Origin: Gyrodactylus bullatarudis
Lineage: Eukaryota > Platyhelminthes > Monogenea > Gyrodactylidea > Gyrodactylidae
DNA: 64,000 nucleotides
Assembly: GCA_012064415.1 (NCBI GenBank)
Contig: SSNU01000060.1
Span: 544,824-608,823, forward strand
Reading direction: 5' to 3'
Shown here: piece by piece, positions 10,927-22,100 of the stretch
How positions within the stretch are numbered: the stretch's first letter is position 1
Layout: each line of letters starts with the position of its first letter
Program-made: the position numbers and the translations under genes
The notes under the pieces: model-generated
Seen by the model: the letters and a program-made list of their open reading frames with translations, nothing else
What the model was told of the DNA's origin: nothing
Databases searched by the model: none

Positions 10927-12576
10927 AAAATTATTTCGTTCTAGTATATTTTTACCGCTTTTAATCCCACACTCAGTAATGGACATATTTCCTTTTTATA
11001 CACTACTGAAGATTAATAAAACTTCTACCGCTCGAATTAAGGTGAGAGATACATCAAATCGTTGCTTATTTATTTGAGATTTTTCTATAAAACTTTTGGT
11101 ATAATTGAATTCTTGTCCAAGCTCAGCAATGCTTCAAGAAGTTTAGTAACTAAGATTAAATTCGTTCTTTTTTTTATAAAATCTTTAGTTCATGAATCTG
11201 CTCTAGTAGGTCTTTATCAGCCAGCAATAATCCGATCAACAATTTCATACGTCATACAGTTTGAATTTCTTGAAACGAAATCTTTTATCATCTGCTTAAA
11301 TATTCCTCACTTTAAATGCAATAGGGGTAGTATAATTCTATCGGATGATACTAATGGAACTCTAATTCGGTTATTACCCAATTCTTGATTCCGTTCCCCC
11401 ACTTGATGATCAATTTGGTAGTGTGTTTCTCGGGCTCCCGAGTTCCAAAGACATAAGAAGGAGGGAAATTTAGTTTTCCCTAGTTGTAAGCAGAGCAATG
11501 ATTTGTAAATCAGCAACAATTCTGAAGTTGAAACATTGGTATTGTATCTTCCTCAGAATAAGCTCCATGCTTTCGTATGTCTCTTTCAAATCTCTTGAAT
11601 ATCCTATCGGAACAGAAGGATATCGTTCGGGGTTATCAAGAAGAACTACTTTTAAACTTTTTTTTGATGAGTCAATGAATAGACGGTATTGCTCAAGATT
11701 AAAGTTGAAACCAAGTAAATTGAACAAGCCACTTATGTCATGGTAAAAGCTCAGCTTGTCTTCATACTCATAAAGAACGGCCGAAATGCCATGTCTCTTT
11801 TACGATAAATTGTTGTTTTGATACCTGGACCATTTGTGACTTTAGCATTCAGCATTCTGGCAACCTCATAGCTGGCATTTTTTGAAAGTTTTGCTTTTCT
11901 GACAATTGAATCAACATAGGCTTGGTCAAAAGCGAAAACCCTTCCCATGTTTACGGATGCATCTGAGTTTCCTGATGATGAAGTATTATTAGGATTTTGA
12001 GCAAAAGCGACTCTATCAACTCTGTGAATACGAAAAGATCTGAGATTTTGAGGATAGATCTAAATATTAAAAAAAATAACATACATGTTGACTTGGCTTT
12101 CTTCCGTTTAATACTCTAGTCAAACAGAAGTAACAATCATTATGATGATTTTCTGGCTGGGACCAAAGCCTTATTGAATTTCTATAGTTTCTTGTGTTAG
12201 GATTGAGAAATTTAGAGTTGCAGGAAACACATTTTTGGCGGTGTAAAGGGAGTGTCAAATCTGAGAAGTCTTTGGAAGTGCTCTCTCAACAGTCTTTCCA
12301 TGTTTTCATCTATTTCAATTAATCTCGCTGTATGAAAATAATATCCACAGACATAGCAGAACTTCTTGAAGCATTGCTGAGCTTAGACAAGAATTCAATT
12401 ATACCAAAAGTTTCATAGAAAAATCTCAAATAAATAAGCAACGATTTGATGTATCTCTCACCTTAATTCGAGCGGTAGAAGTTTTATTAATCTTCAGTAG
12501 TGTATAAAAAGGAAATATGTCCATTACTGAGTGTGGGATTAAAAGCGGTAAAAATATACTAGAACGAAATAATTTT
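10927..12576 (-). mobile_element. 1.65-kb DNA transposon with 217-bp terminal inverted repeats
   Basis: Long near-perfect inverted repeats (10927-11143 and 12360-12576) bound the element. The minus strand carries a decayed gene with the blocks CYVCGYYFHTARLIEIDENM, DCYFCLTRVLNG, FNFNLEQYRLFIDSSKKSLK and FPSFLCLWNSGARETHY, then VPLVSSDRIILPLLHLK. I recall this block order from multicopy unnamed proteins in arthropod and cnidarian genomes, but not a transposon superfamily for it. A 25-nt GT...AG intron (12060-12084) joins two blocks in frame. At least one frameshift near 11790 makes this copy inactive. It lies between the Raw-like gene and the downstream deoxyribosyltransferase-like exons. Confidence 0.75.
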
Positions 12577-12589
12577 GTAAATTCTAACC

Positions 12590-12960
12590 AACTTTTTCAG
12601 AAAGAGCATAAAATTTTGATTTAGAAAGTTGAAGAAAATATTTAAAAAGCTCTTTTTCTTAAAAGAATTTGAGCTCCAAATTTTTGTGTATTTCAAAGAT
12701 TTGAAGCAATTTGATTCTGATATTTCGGATAATCATTGGAGGAAAAATTAAAATTTGGCCATAGAATATCACAGAAATTTGTCATAATTATGAGACATCG
12801 AACAAGTGTAACTTTTTCTTGAAAATGCGAGTGTCTCTCAACCTCTATGGGCAAATTTGAATTGAAATGTAAAGTTTTTCCTGGGTAATAGAAGAAAAAT
12901 ATTGGGATTTTAGTAAAAATAGTAAATTCTCATCTTCTTGTCAACTAGCTTCATTCTCTA
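12590..12960. repeat. Remnant of TAGTTGACATGAAGATG repeat family
   Basis: The right end (12929-12947, ATCTTCTTGTCAACTA) matches the terminal inverted repeat of the complete 407-bp element at 42257-42663. The interior shares the TTTGAAGCAATT region with 30390-30660, 42480-42560 and 63870-63910. Copies are diverged, non-coding and clearly old. Confidence 0.55.
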
Positions 12961-13466
12961 ATCTGATTGGACAAAACTGATAGGGATGAGATCGTGAAAA
13001 AATATTATTTTTTGTTTAATGAGCTTGTTGTACCACTGAAGAAGACGTGTGGAGGTCTAAAAGTATGGATGATTATTGGCTAAGAGTTCTAATGTTTACT
13101 TAAGTTTTAATAAATTTTATTAATTTGAACCAAGTAGTTTTTCAAGGAGTTGTTCGGCATAGATTCACTATAAATCTAGATCATTTTTCACCTGATATTT
13201 TTCATCCGAGAGTCCAAAATTTCTGTTGTTTTCAAATGCTCAAAGTGATTAATTATACTATTTATGTACTAATTATACTAATTGTATTATTTATTAGTAT
13301 TTTGTCAAGATTAGATAGATAATTCGAATTATCCCAAAAGAATTTCAATAATACCACTATTCCTTAAAAAATATTTTGTTCATCAAGCAGCTTTAATTTT
13401 TAGCTTGTGCAAAATATTACTATTGAATTAGGTTGAATAAAATCTATAAATGTATTTTAATTGAAG

Positions 13467-14145
13467 GGAATTGAATCCTATTTTAACTTTATAGAAAGAA
13501 CTAATGAATGCGAGCTTATTATCGTAGCAAAACACAATGATGTTCCAAAAAAATATTCAGATTTACTGAAGAAAAACGAAATTTCCTTCTCAATTGTGGA
13601 AGATCCATCAGATCATAACCAATTTCTCGGCTGTCTACTGACCATCTTCATTATTAACGGAAAGTCAGTTCAGATTAGTAACCTGGTTCACGTGAGTATA
13701 TTTTAAAATTTGGGATAATTTTGAAAAATAAATTTCATTCTTCCCTTGACAGGCTTCCTACTTGGCAGGTCTAAAATTTCCTATAATCATGGTGATTTCA
13801 CCTGATTTGGTACAGGACAATCTAAAAAAATATATTCGACCATCTCTCGTTAAGAGTCTCAGCCAGGAGAATAACATCCCGAATCCTTCTCAACAAGACT
13901 CTGGTGGAGATTCCGGTTACGTCGGTAATACTCCTGAGACAAATAAAAAATTTGAGCCCAATGAAAAGGATGAGTCTTTTCATGACGAGGCCACTATGAG
14001 AGATTTTATCAGAGGAATTACTTATATCAGAGATTTATCCAAGGAATCACTGATACCAGTCTTGAATACATCTGAAGAAGCTTTTGAGATGGCCATCGAT
14101 TGGCTGAATAACAGTAAAACAACTTACCTAAAGATCAAGTCTTGA
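13467..14145 (+). CDS. Second deoxyribosyltransferase-like domain, 3' exons only
   Basis: Two exons, 13467-13691 and 13753-14145, are joined by a 61-nt GT...AG intron. After splicing the protein reads through NLVHASYLAGLKFPIIMVIS, which parallels SSLIEVSYLSG...LVLVMP in the upstream Raw-like gene. It then has a Ser/Gln/Pro-rich linker and a DFIRGITYIRDLSKESLIPV helix region. It could be the C-terminal half of the same gene by alternative splicing, since Raw-type proteins carry two such domains as I recall. It could also be a separate gene or a decayed duplicate. The 5' end is unresolved: the first acceptor is phase 0, while the donor at 8237 is phase 1. An AATAAA at 14249-14254 marks a plausible polyadenylation site. 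Confidence 0.55.
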
Positions 14146-15365
14146 TACTTTTACCAATCTCTATGGATATTAGATTCAATTAATATTATTACTATTACAC
14201 TGAAAATAAGGAAAACAAGTACATATTGTAAATATTTTCTCTTGCCAGAATAAAACATTTTATTTTTATAGAGTATCTCGAAGATTACTCATGAAAATTA
14301 ACCAATTTTTTATTCAAGCGATTGTATTTTGAATTCTCATTAGAGCTACACAAATACCCGACTCATTCATTTGTTAGAAAATTCCTACGTTTTAAGAGTA
14401 GCTGAGTTAAAATTCAAAATATGTATGTAAAATATGCAAATTTGTTGTCCAAAATTTTATAACAAACAGTTAAAGTTTTGAAAAAAACTGAAGCTGAAAA
14501 AACTCTTCAGCAGATTCGCCAGGTTAGTTGAAGACGATAGGAATATCTTTTCTGAACGCATAAATTTATAAACAAAAATGAAAATTAGAAATTAAAGCTT
14601 TGTGCTGACCGACAGATAGTCTGCAGGCTTACATAAGTTTCCAAAATAACTGTAATTCATGTTTTTTCACAATCTAAACAAGGTGTAGCCTACAGTGTAG
14701 GCGAGTTTTAACACAAATTTTATCATAGCATAACATAAATAACATTTAATTTTTTGAATAGGATTTTTTCTAACACAACACAAATTTTATCTACAATTAT
14801 TTCGTCCTAGGTGCTTGGTTAATATATCTCACAGGTTCGTCTTATTTGGTAACTAATAAGCCCATATCGCTGAAAGTTACAACTTACAGATGGATCTCAC
14901 AAATTTAGGGACTGACTGCATAATATACACTGTATAATGTATTTTTTTCTTGATTACTTGTAAGTACGACGATTAATTTTCAAAATTATTTTCAGAACTT
15001 CAAAATCAGGCTTAAACTTGACAATATAATAATAAAAATTTGTATTTTAGCTAATATCACTATGCTCTTGCCTCCAAAAAGCTAAAGTTGAGTTCAAATT
15101 TGATACAATCGAGATTTTCGGATTAACTAAATACAGTCGTAAATATTATTCAGAAAATAGTGATATAATCAGTTGATACTTTTGTGTTTAAATTCCAGAT
15201 TAATAGCATCAACTGAACAAGGTAGTCGACTATCTCTGGAAGAGGCTTTGGAAAAGGGCTAAATCTACTCTTACTAACCAGCTAATAAGAAGAAAAAATT
15301 GATGGAAATCATTTTTTCAAGTTAAAATTATATATATTTTATAATCTTTTAATATAGTTTTACTT
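14146..15365. other. Intergenic DNA with diverged dispersed repeats
   Basis: No gene is supported. A stretch near 14790-14840 (ATATATCTCACAGGTTCG and flanks) recurs around 22400-22455, and the region looks like old transposon debris. Confidence 0.4.
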
Positions 15366-16073
15366 TTATTCCGGATCTATAAGAAAGTCAGGATAATTAA
15401 CGCAATAGTGAAGCCTTTGGCTACCATATGTCTTGTTGAATTTATTATCATCAGGACGAATGAATGTGATATGTCCATTCCCGAGAATTTCTTCAGTCGT
15501 AATCTTAGAAATGTGTTCCAAGTTCTTTCTGATATAAACAACACCCTTTTCAATGTCGTTAAAATTCACTTGTTCATCTTGAGCGAATAGGTTTCGCCAA
15601 ACAGCTGCTGCCAGCATTGTATCTTGATTTTTCATCAGGGCTTCATCATAACCAGTCATATGGCCGAATAAGATTGACTTTGAGACCATTACTTTAGCAT
15701 GGGTATTCTTGCGATAGCCGATTGATTTCATTCTCTGAGTTAGATCTTCCCACATTACAAAAATCATTGCATTTTTCGCAGCTTGAGACTTTTCCCCTTC
15801 AAGTCTAAGACGAACAAGAGTGAGCCACATGTGAAGAACTGTAATATTAAGCCATGTAGCAAAATTATCAGGAAGATTAAATGACTTGGAATATTCATCA
15901 ATATCAGGATATTCTGCACAGCACGCATATAGTTTATGTCCAGATAATTTAAGAAGTCGAGATGGATATTTGCTATTTTGAGAAGTAAAATCTTGGCGTA
16001 GACTTTTTATTCTGAAAGCCAACGATGATAGAACTGAAAAATTTGCTTTGGGCAATAAATTAAACATTTTCAA
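15366..16073 (-). CDS. UQCC1: Ubiquinol-cytochrome c reductase assembly factor (CBP3 family)
   Basis: A single-exon gene of 235 residues matching the Cbp3/UQCC1 chaperone family, which binds newly made cytochrome b in the mitochondrion during complex III assembly. The characteristic order is visible: a FNLPDNFATWLNITVLHMWL block (about residues 68-87), VRLRLEGE, then MIFVMWEDLTQRMKSIG with the family's W-E-D motif, followed by AAAVWRNLFA. The N-terminus is Arg/Lys/Ser-rich, as expected for mitochondrial import. It is somewhat shorter than the human protein (about 299). It lies head to head with hyccin, 80 bp apart. Confidence 0.88.
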   Translation of the reverse strand: MKMFNLLPKANFSVLSSLAFRIKSLRQDFTSQNSKYPSRLLKLSGHKLYACCAEYPDIDEYSKSFNLPDNFATWLNITVLHMWLTLVRLRLEGEKSQAAKNAMIFVMWEDLTQRMKSIGYRKNTHAKVMVSKSILFGHMTGYDEALMKNQDTMLAAAVWRNLFAQDEQVNFNDIEKGVVYIRKNLEHISKITTEEILGNGHITFIRPDDNKFNKTYGSQRLHYCVNYPDFLIDPE

Positions 16074-16153
16074 AAAAGACTGTTATTTAAACTGTTAGAT
16101 TGAATAGAATCAAAGTCTTTAAATTATGTAAATTGAACTAATTCAAATTTGAA
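16074..16153. promoter_or_regulatory. Compact bidirectional promoter, UQCC1 / hyccin
   Basis: Only 80 bp separate the two divergent start codons, so both transcripts must start within or overlapping this segment unless distant 5' exons exist. No TATA motif is evident. The call is based on arrangement. Confidence 0.5.
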
Positions 16154-19100
16154 ATGTTTTCCCTCAAGCTTTCCCAGCCCTTGAAACTTTGGATAGATGA
16201 TATTACTCGAGGCCAAATTAGTAACAATGATTCCAAAGAGTTCCTCTTGCATATTCTCAGTCTTGAAAATCATTTGATTAATTTTTTATCTTCTTCTGGA
16301 TTAAATGAAGATTGCCAAATCATTTTTGAAACAATATTCAAAGTTATCGATACTTTGTCATTGAATAGGAACAAGGATATATTATTTTTGATCTACGAAC
16401 TTCTTCCTACCTTGCTTCAAAGTTATTATATTTTTCTAACAAATAAAATGTCCCGAGTTTGGCAAAATCTTTTCTCAGAAGAAATTAATAATGCCAAATT
16501 AATTTCAAACGAAATTTTCGACAACATTTTCAGTTGCATTGAAAAATGTCTTATAATTTTAAATAATCGTACTAGTGGATGTTTTTCTGACTCAGTGAAT
16601 ATACTCAAATTAGATAAAAATTCAATTTATCATTGTACAGGCAAGTTTAAAGAACTCAGAAACTAAAATAATTTCTGATCCCAAGCTATATATAGATATT
16701 GAAACTACGAATGGATTGATCAGAACTCCTAGAAAAACTCGTACTGGATCAATTTTTCAGTTGCATGATTCTACAGTGAATAATTTAACAGATCCAGATA
16801 ATCTTAATCCAAACTTTCTTCTCAGTCCTCACAAATTATCAGTGGGCAATTTTGACTTTTATCGGAGAAATTCAAGTAAAGCAGATAACTCTGAAAAGAG
16901 GGTGGATTTCGTGAGTTAATTTATCATTTTTCTCATTTCATTTCTCAGTATATTAAATGGTACTGAAAAAAATAATCTAATTAATCTAAACTAACTAATT
17001 TATTAGATTAAACTGACTAAATTGAATTGCTAAGCATTACTCACTTTGTTTCCAAAGTGAATGCTTTTATTAATTACTAACAATATAAAACATACAATTA
17101 AACTAACTTTGACAGCTGCTCATATCCAGAATCCATTTTGATAAAGTATTTTTTTTTTATTTTCAAAAGAAATCCCTCTAATATGATTCTTTGGGGGGGG
17201 GGGGCTTTTTATTTTACCTTGGAAATACGGACCTACTTTTATTATTAAATGAAAAATATTTTCACTCGATAATCTCCATAATTTAATGATAGAAATGTAA
17301 TGAGATATTTTGGATATTTAGGGAATAATTCAATTTTTGTTATGAGAAAAGAATTACACAATCGAGAAAAAAAATTGAATGAATGATAGAAAATAGATTA
17401 CAACTTGTAAGATTTACAAGGCAATTTATCAAGTAAAGGAATGAAAAGTCTAATTTATTCAGAAATGCATCAATTTCAAAATTCATATCCAGGGGGGGAC
17501 ATTAAAAGTTTTAGCTGCATCTTTTCTCACTTCTCTAATATCAAATTATCAAAAAATGCATTCAAATCACGAAAAATTCTCTTTTTCTGTTTCGCAGTTT
17601 TTCTCGACAGACCACTCTGTAGTAGAGTTGGGAAGTATTGGTTATTTGAATATATAATAGTTTTTTTTCAAGAATTATTAAAACAGTTATGTGTTAGATC
17701 GAATATCCTCTTGAAGATCTCAGATTGACTGGATGTGCAAGGCGCGAACTTTGAGTAGAGCATAGCAGAAGAGGTCGTTCTTCTTAGCCACAGGGGGAGT
17801 AGATTGGCTTTGTCGAGGAGCTCCTTGTTAGGAAGTGGACCAAGACAGCTTTTAAGACAATGTTTACTTTCACTGCGTCAAAAATTGTCATAAAACATTA
17901 GATGGGAGGTTATTTTTGTTACTTATTTTCTCTTGATTATCTAAATGTTTTTATTAACCTCTTTTTGATTAGAATTTTATATTCGCTTCCGAAATTATCA
18001 AAAAGACATTTGATAAAAAAACAGATTTTTGTATTGAAAGATTCGAATAAAACTTGCTTATCGTAAAGAAAATCAAGGACGACCTTAATGTACAATAACA
18101 AACACACGTGAGACTCTAGGATATACTTCCCATTCTTAATTACAAGATTCAAAGTCAAGATTAAAGTATACTAAAGTCTTATCCTTTGCTGGCCTCATTT
18201 TCGGTATTCCAAATTTAATCAACACGAAAGATAAACCGACTTCAGTACAGATTCCTTACCTCCGTAATTTTGTACAGCTCTTGTACATTCAATTAGAAAT
18301 CCAAAAGTGCCTTTCTTCAGAACCTCATTCAAGATACTCGTTCCCTCGAGTGAATACCAGGCTAGGGTGAAATTTATTTTTCCTCCGAACAACTCACGAG
18401 AGTACTTACTTTTCTGAACTGAACTTAGTACTTAGAAAGTCATCCTCCATTATGGCATTGCCTATTTTTCTGACAATATCCCACAGACATGAAAATAAAA
18501 CGAAATTTACCATGAAGATCCTCTTGATGAAAGGAATACTATTTTTGAAGATAAAACTTAAGAAACTTATAACTTTCTAATAATTATTAGATGACCAAGA
18601 TATTCTGGATTCTAATGATTGCGTAATAAAAATTCATTGAAAATTGAGCGGCGAATTGAGCACTCTAATTTTCATGAAATCGAGTTTTGCAATTCAGGTA
18701 AAAAAATGTTTAGAGAATATTTGATCAAATCGAGAATAAATAAAATTAAAGAAATGAAACTTGAAATCAATGGAATTTCCCAAATTTACATTAACTTAGC
18801 TAGTGTATAATTATAAATAATAGACAGTTACTTCTAAAAAATTCTAATGATAGATTGAATTCTTCCCAATCAAGACGAGAAGAAATTAAAATTGGAAGAG
18901 GGACACTTTTCATAAAATACAGATAGAATTGCTTCCTTCTCTCATCAGATGTAAATTGAAAATTGTAGAAGGAATTAATCCCCAGCGTACATTACTCCCT
19001 TGAAAGTACAAACACAGCAGAGCAGAGATGCATTGCATAGGTATTAAAGCAACATTTTCTTCATCTCTTAAAAAATATCAGTTCCATCCTCATTCTGTGT

Positions 19101-22100
19101 AGGAAAATATCATATTTTGAAAGTACATGACAAATACAGGATTTATTGATAGTCCTTTACTTGTCTTTAACCCCTTCGAACCCATTAAAATGCAGCGATC
19201 GCCTAAAACTGTATACTGTATTTAGAGGTCGTATACGACCTCTGGGATCGAAGGGGTCAACTGATTTCTTCAGACTTAAATCAATTTCACAAGAAAATCT
19301 TTCATTTCATCAAAATTTTGGGAATGTCGAATGAAGCAACGTTTTTATTGAAAGCGCCTTTGCATAGTCTGTTTTTAAGCAATCTGACTGAGAAGAATAG
19401 CCTCTTCAATAATACTCTTTTGACCACTTACTCAAAAAATATTCGTAATTTATAGTTTTCTTCTTCTACCGATAAAAAATTATTTTTATGAAAAATATGG
19501 TCATTTTTAAATTCCCATTTGGCGCCAAAATCAAATTTTGGAGCTTGGAGCTGAAAATTTTTATTGATTTGAAAGTGGGAGAGTGACCAAAAATTGATTT
19601 ATCAGGATCAAGATTAGATGATAAAGCTGAATAGCACCGTCAAATTACCGACATTAACCCCATTTTCGTGAGATTTTGAAGTAGTGATTTGAGAAGTGAA
19701 AATGATAAAAAAATCGAATTTCAGATCCCAAACGATAATATGGCTATGCAATTCAGATAAGATTCAGCTGAATTGATTTTATTGTCTAATCTTAATCCTG
19801 AGAAAAATATTTCGATCAGCCTCCCACTTTCAAATCAATAAAAATTTTCAGCTCCATGTTCCAAAAAATGGGATTTTGGCGCCAAATGGGAATCTGAAAA
19901 TGACCATATTTTTCATAAAAATAATTTTTTTCCAGAATTTTTTTCTTCAAATGGTAAAAGTGGGCAACATGAGTAGGATTCCAAAAATTTTGAATTCTTG
20001 ATGAAAAAATTGAGATTTCTGTAAAAATCATAGATTCCCAACTTGATATCAGTTAGCTTTATTTTTCAATTTTAATTTATTCTTATGACATAATTTATTA
20101 TGTAAGTAGTTTATCATGAAAATCCTAATACATGCAAGAGACAAATTATCTTGAACTTAGAAAATTAAACCTATTTCAAATATGACGTAATAGAATTGAA
20201 CTCCCCCTAGTAAGGTGACTGGGAGGTGACGAACCGGTTGTATCATTCATTCATTACCAAATAAATCGAGAATAGCTCAGTTGTTAAAACTTTTCTCTAA
20301 ATAAATACATCGCTATTGTCATCATTTCTTCTTGAGCTGATTATGATATTGAAGATTGCATTTTGAGAATCAAGTTTGTTGTAATTAGAAATTTATATCT
20401 TTGTTATCCATCCCGTTGATCATTGAACTTGATACATAAGGTTCTCAAAAAAACTGAAAATATTAGATTTGAGACCAAATCGAAATTTTTTTTTAAAAGT
20501 AACTTTTTTCAGAATTTCTTTTCTTTTAGAAAAGTAAAATCAGGCATCATGATATGAATTTCAAGAAATCTTCAACACAATCGAATTCTTGATTTAAAAA
20601 AAATTATCATTACTCCCGAGTAGTCCAAAAAATGACGTTAAATGTAGTGCACATAAAACGTAAAGGTTTTCAGAATGGGAATTAACAAATCTTTAATTCT
20701 TGAAATATTTCACATACAGTAATGTACTTGATATAAAATTCAATCTTATCTTTAAGCACGGAAGAGGAAATGGGTGGCCTTACTTATTTCTATGCATTTG
20801 TAATCGCACCTTTTGTATTTTAGTTATCTCCCTATTTGCATTTCTATGAATTGAAATTAGAATTGGGAATTTGAATGTTAATTAATAAGATATTTCTTGT
20901 TATGTTATTATAAATCATACAAATCAAAGAAGTCTGAAATCGTGAGATGAATAAAACGGATTGAAATAAAAGGGATAATTTATTGATTCGAATTAAGGTT
21001 TATGACTTTGCAAGAATAGGACGAAATCTTCCAAAATTACTAAAATCGCCCATCGATTTGAAAAAGATAATCCTCAAGTATTTTTAAATATATTGTTCCT
21101 TAATATCTTTTTGGGATATTGACAAAAATTTATATGTGGGTAGGCTAGGGGACATTTACTAAATATAAATAGGTTTTTTCCAATTAATGTATGCTATTAT
21201 ACCCTCGTCCCTAAAGAACACGAGATAGAATTAAAAAGTTTTTTTTGAACAAAAGAAAAAATGCAATTATCTTCAAAATGAGATTAAGGCTGGGAAAAGT
21301 TGAAAATTTTAGCCTACTCTACTAACCATATATAAATTTTTTGTCAATATCCCCTATCTTTGTATGTTTCTGTAAAAAGATGAACTAATTTATGAACATT
21401 TTCAAATGGAAAAAACGTTTTATAATGTTTTTAACTTGAATTCACACTATTTTTTCCAGAAAAATTAAATTAAAAATTACTTAGATCCTATTAAATTTTT
21501 TTATAAATTTAATGAATAAATCAAATACCTCTTATTCCTGATAAATATAACAATTCCTTCAAGAGCCAAAAGAAGAAGACTTTCTTTTCCCCATAGTTTT
21601 TCCCTTTCACAAGACTATGTGATGAAATTCTCCCTTAACGTACAATAATAATTATAATTATAGTTGAAGAAATGATTCATTTTTTCAAATATTTCAACTT
21701 GAATCAGAAATGCACTCGAGATTAAATTATAATCACCTACTTGACGCATTTATCAGTTCCGATATATCAGTCCAATCACTATTAAAAATGATCTTTTTTA
21801 TGGAAATTTGAATCGGAAGAAATTTAATCAATCGATTTTATTAAATCTCTCTTAGTTTTAACATCTGAAAATTTTCTCAAACGGTGATTATTTTTCAAAT
21901 TTGAACGATAATATTGCTGAACTTCATCAAGAATATTTTCGTTTGATCTAAACTCATGAGGAAGGTTTAGAGAAAACAAGCGTATATTATAGTGATAAGT
22001 GTTTTATTCCGCCAGGTCTCTTCAGACTCTACCCCAATAACGTTTATATACTTTTACAATGCAAATATTTTGAGGCCTTACATTGGCCCACCTATAAATT

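Noticed and set aside
16600..16640. Reading hyccin exon 1 through to the stop at 16666, giving a SIYH motif like human hyccin
   Set aside because: The spliced alternative (46-nt intron) gives a long in-frame second exon ending in a GTGAGT donor that matches the phase of exon 3. The unspliced frame stops almost at once.
17705..17870. GC-richer stretch with a minus-strand LLPLWLRR motif
   Set aside because: It resembles the LWxRR block of the LINE C-terminus, but is too short and broken to assign.
20765..20900. Possible micro-gene around ATGGGTGGCCTTACTTATTT with a 24-nt GT...TTTTAG segment
   Set aside because: The frame is very short, upstream context has a stop, and nothing supports expression or homology.
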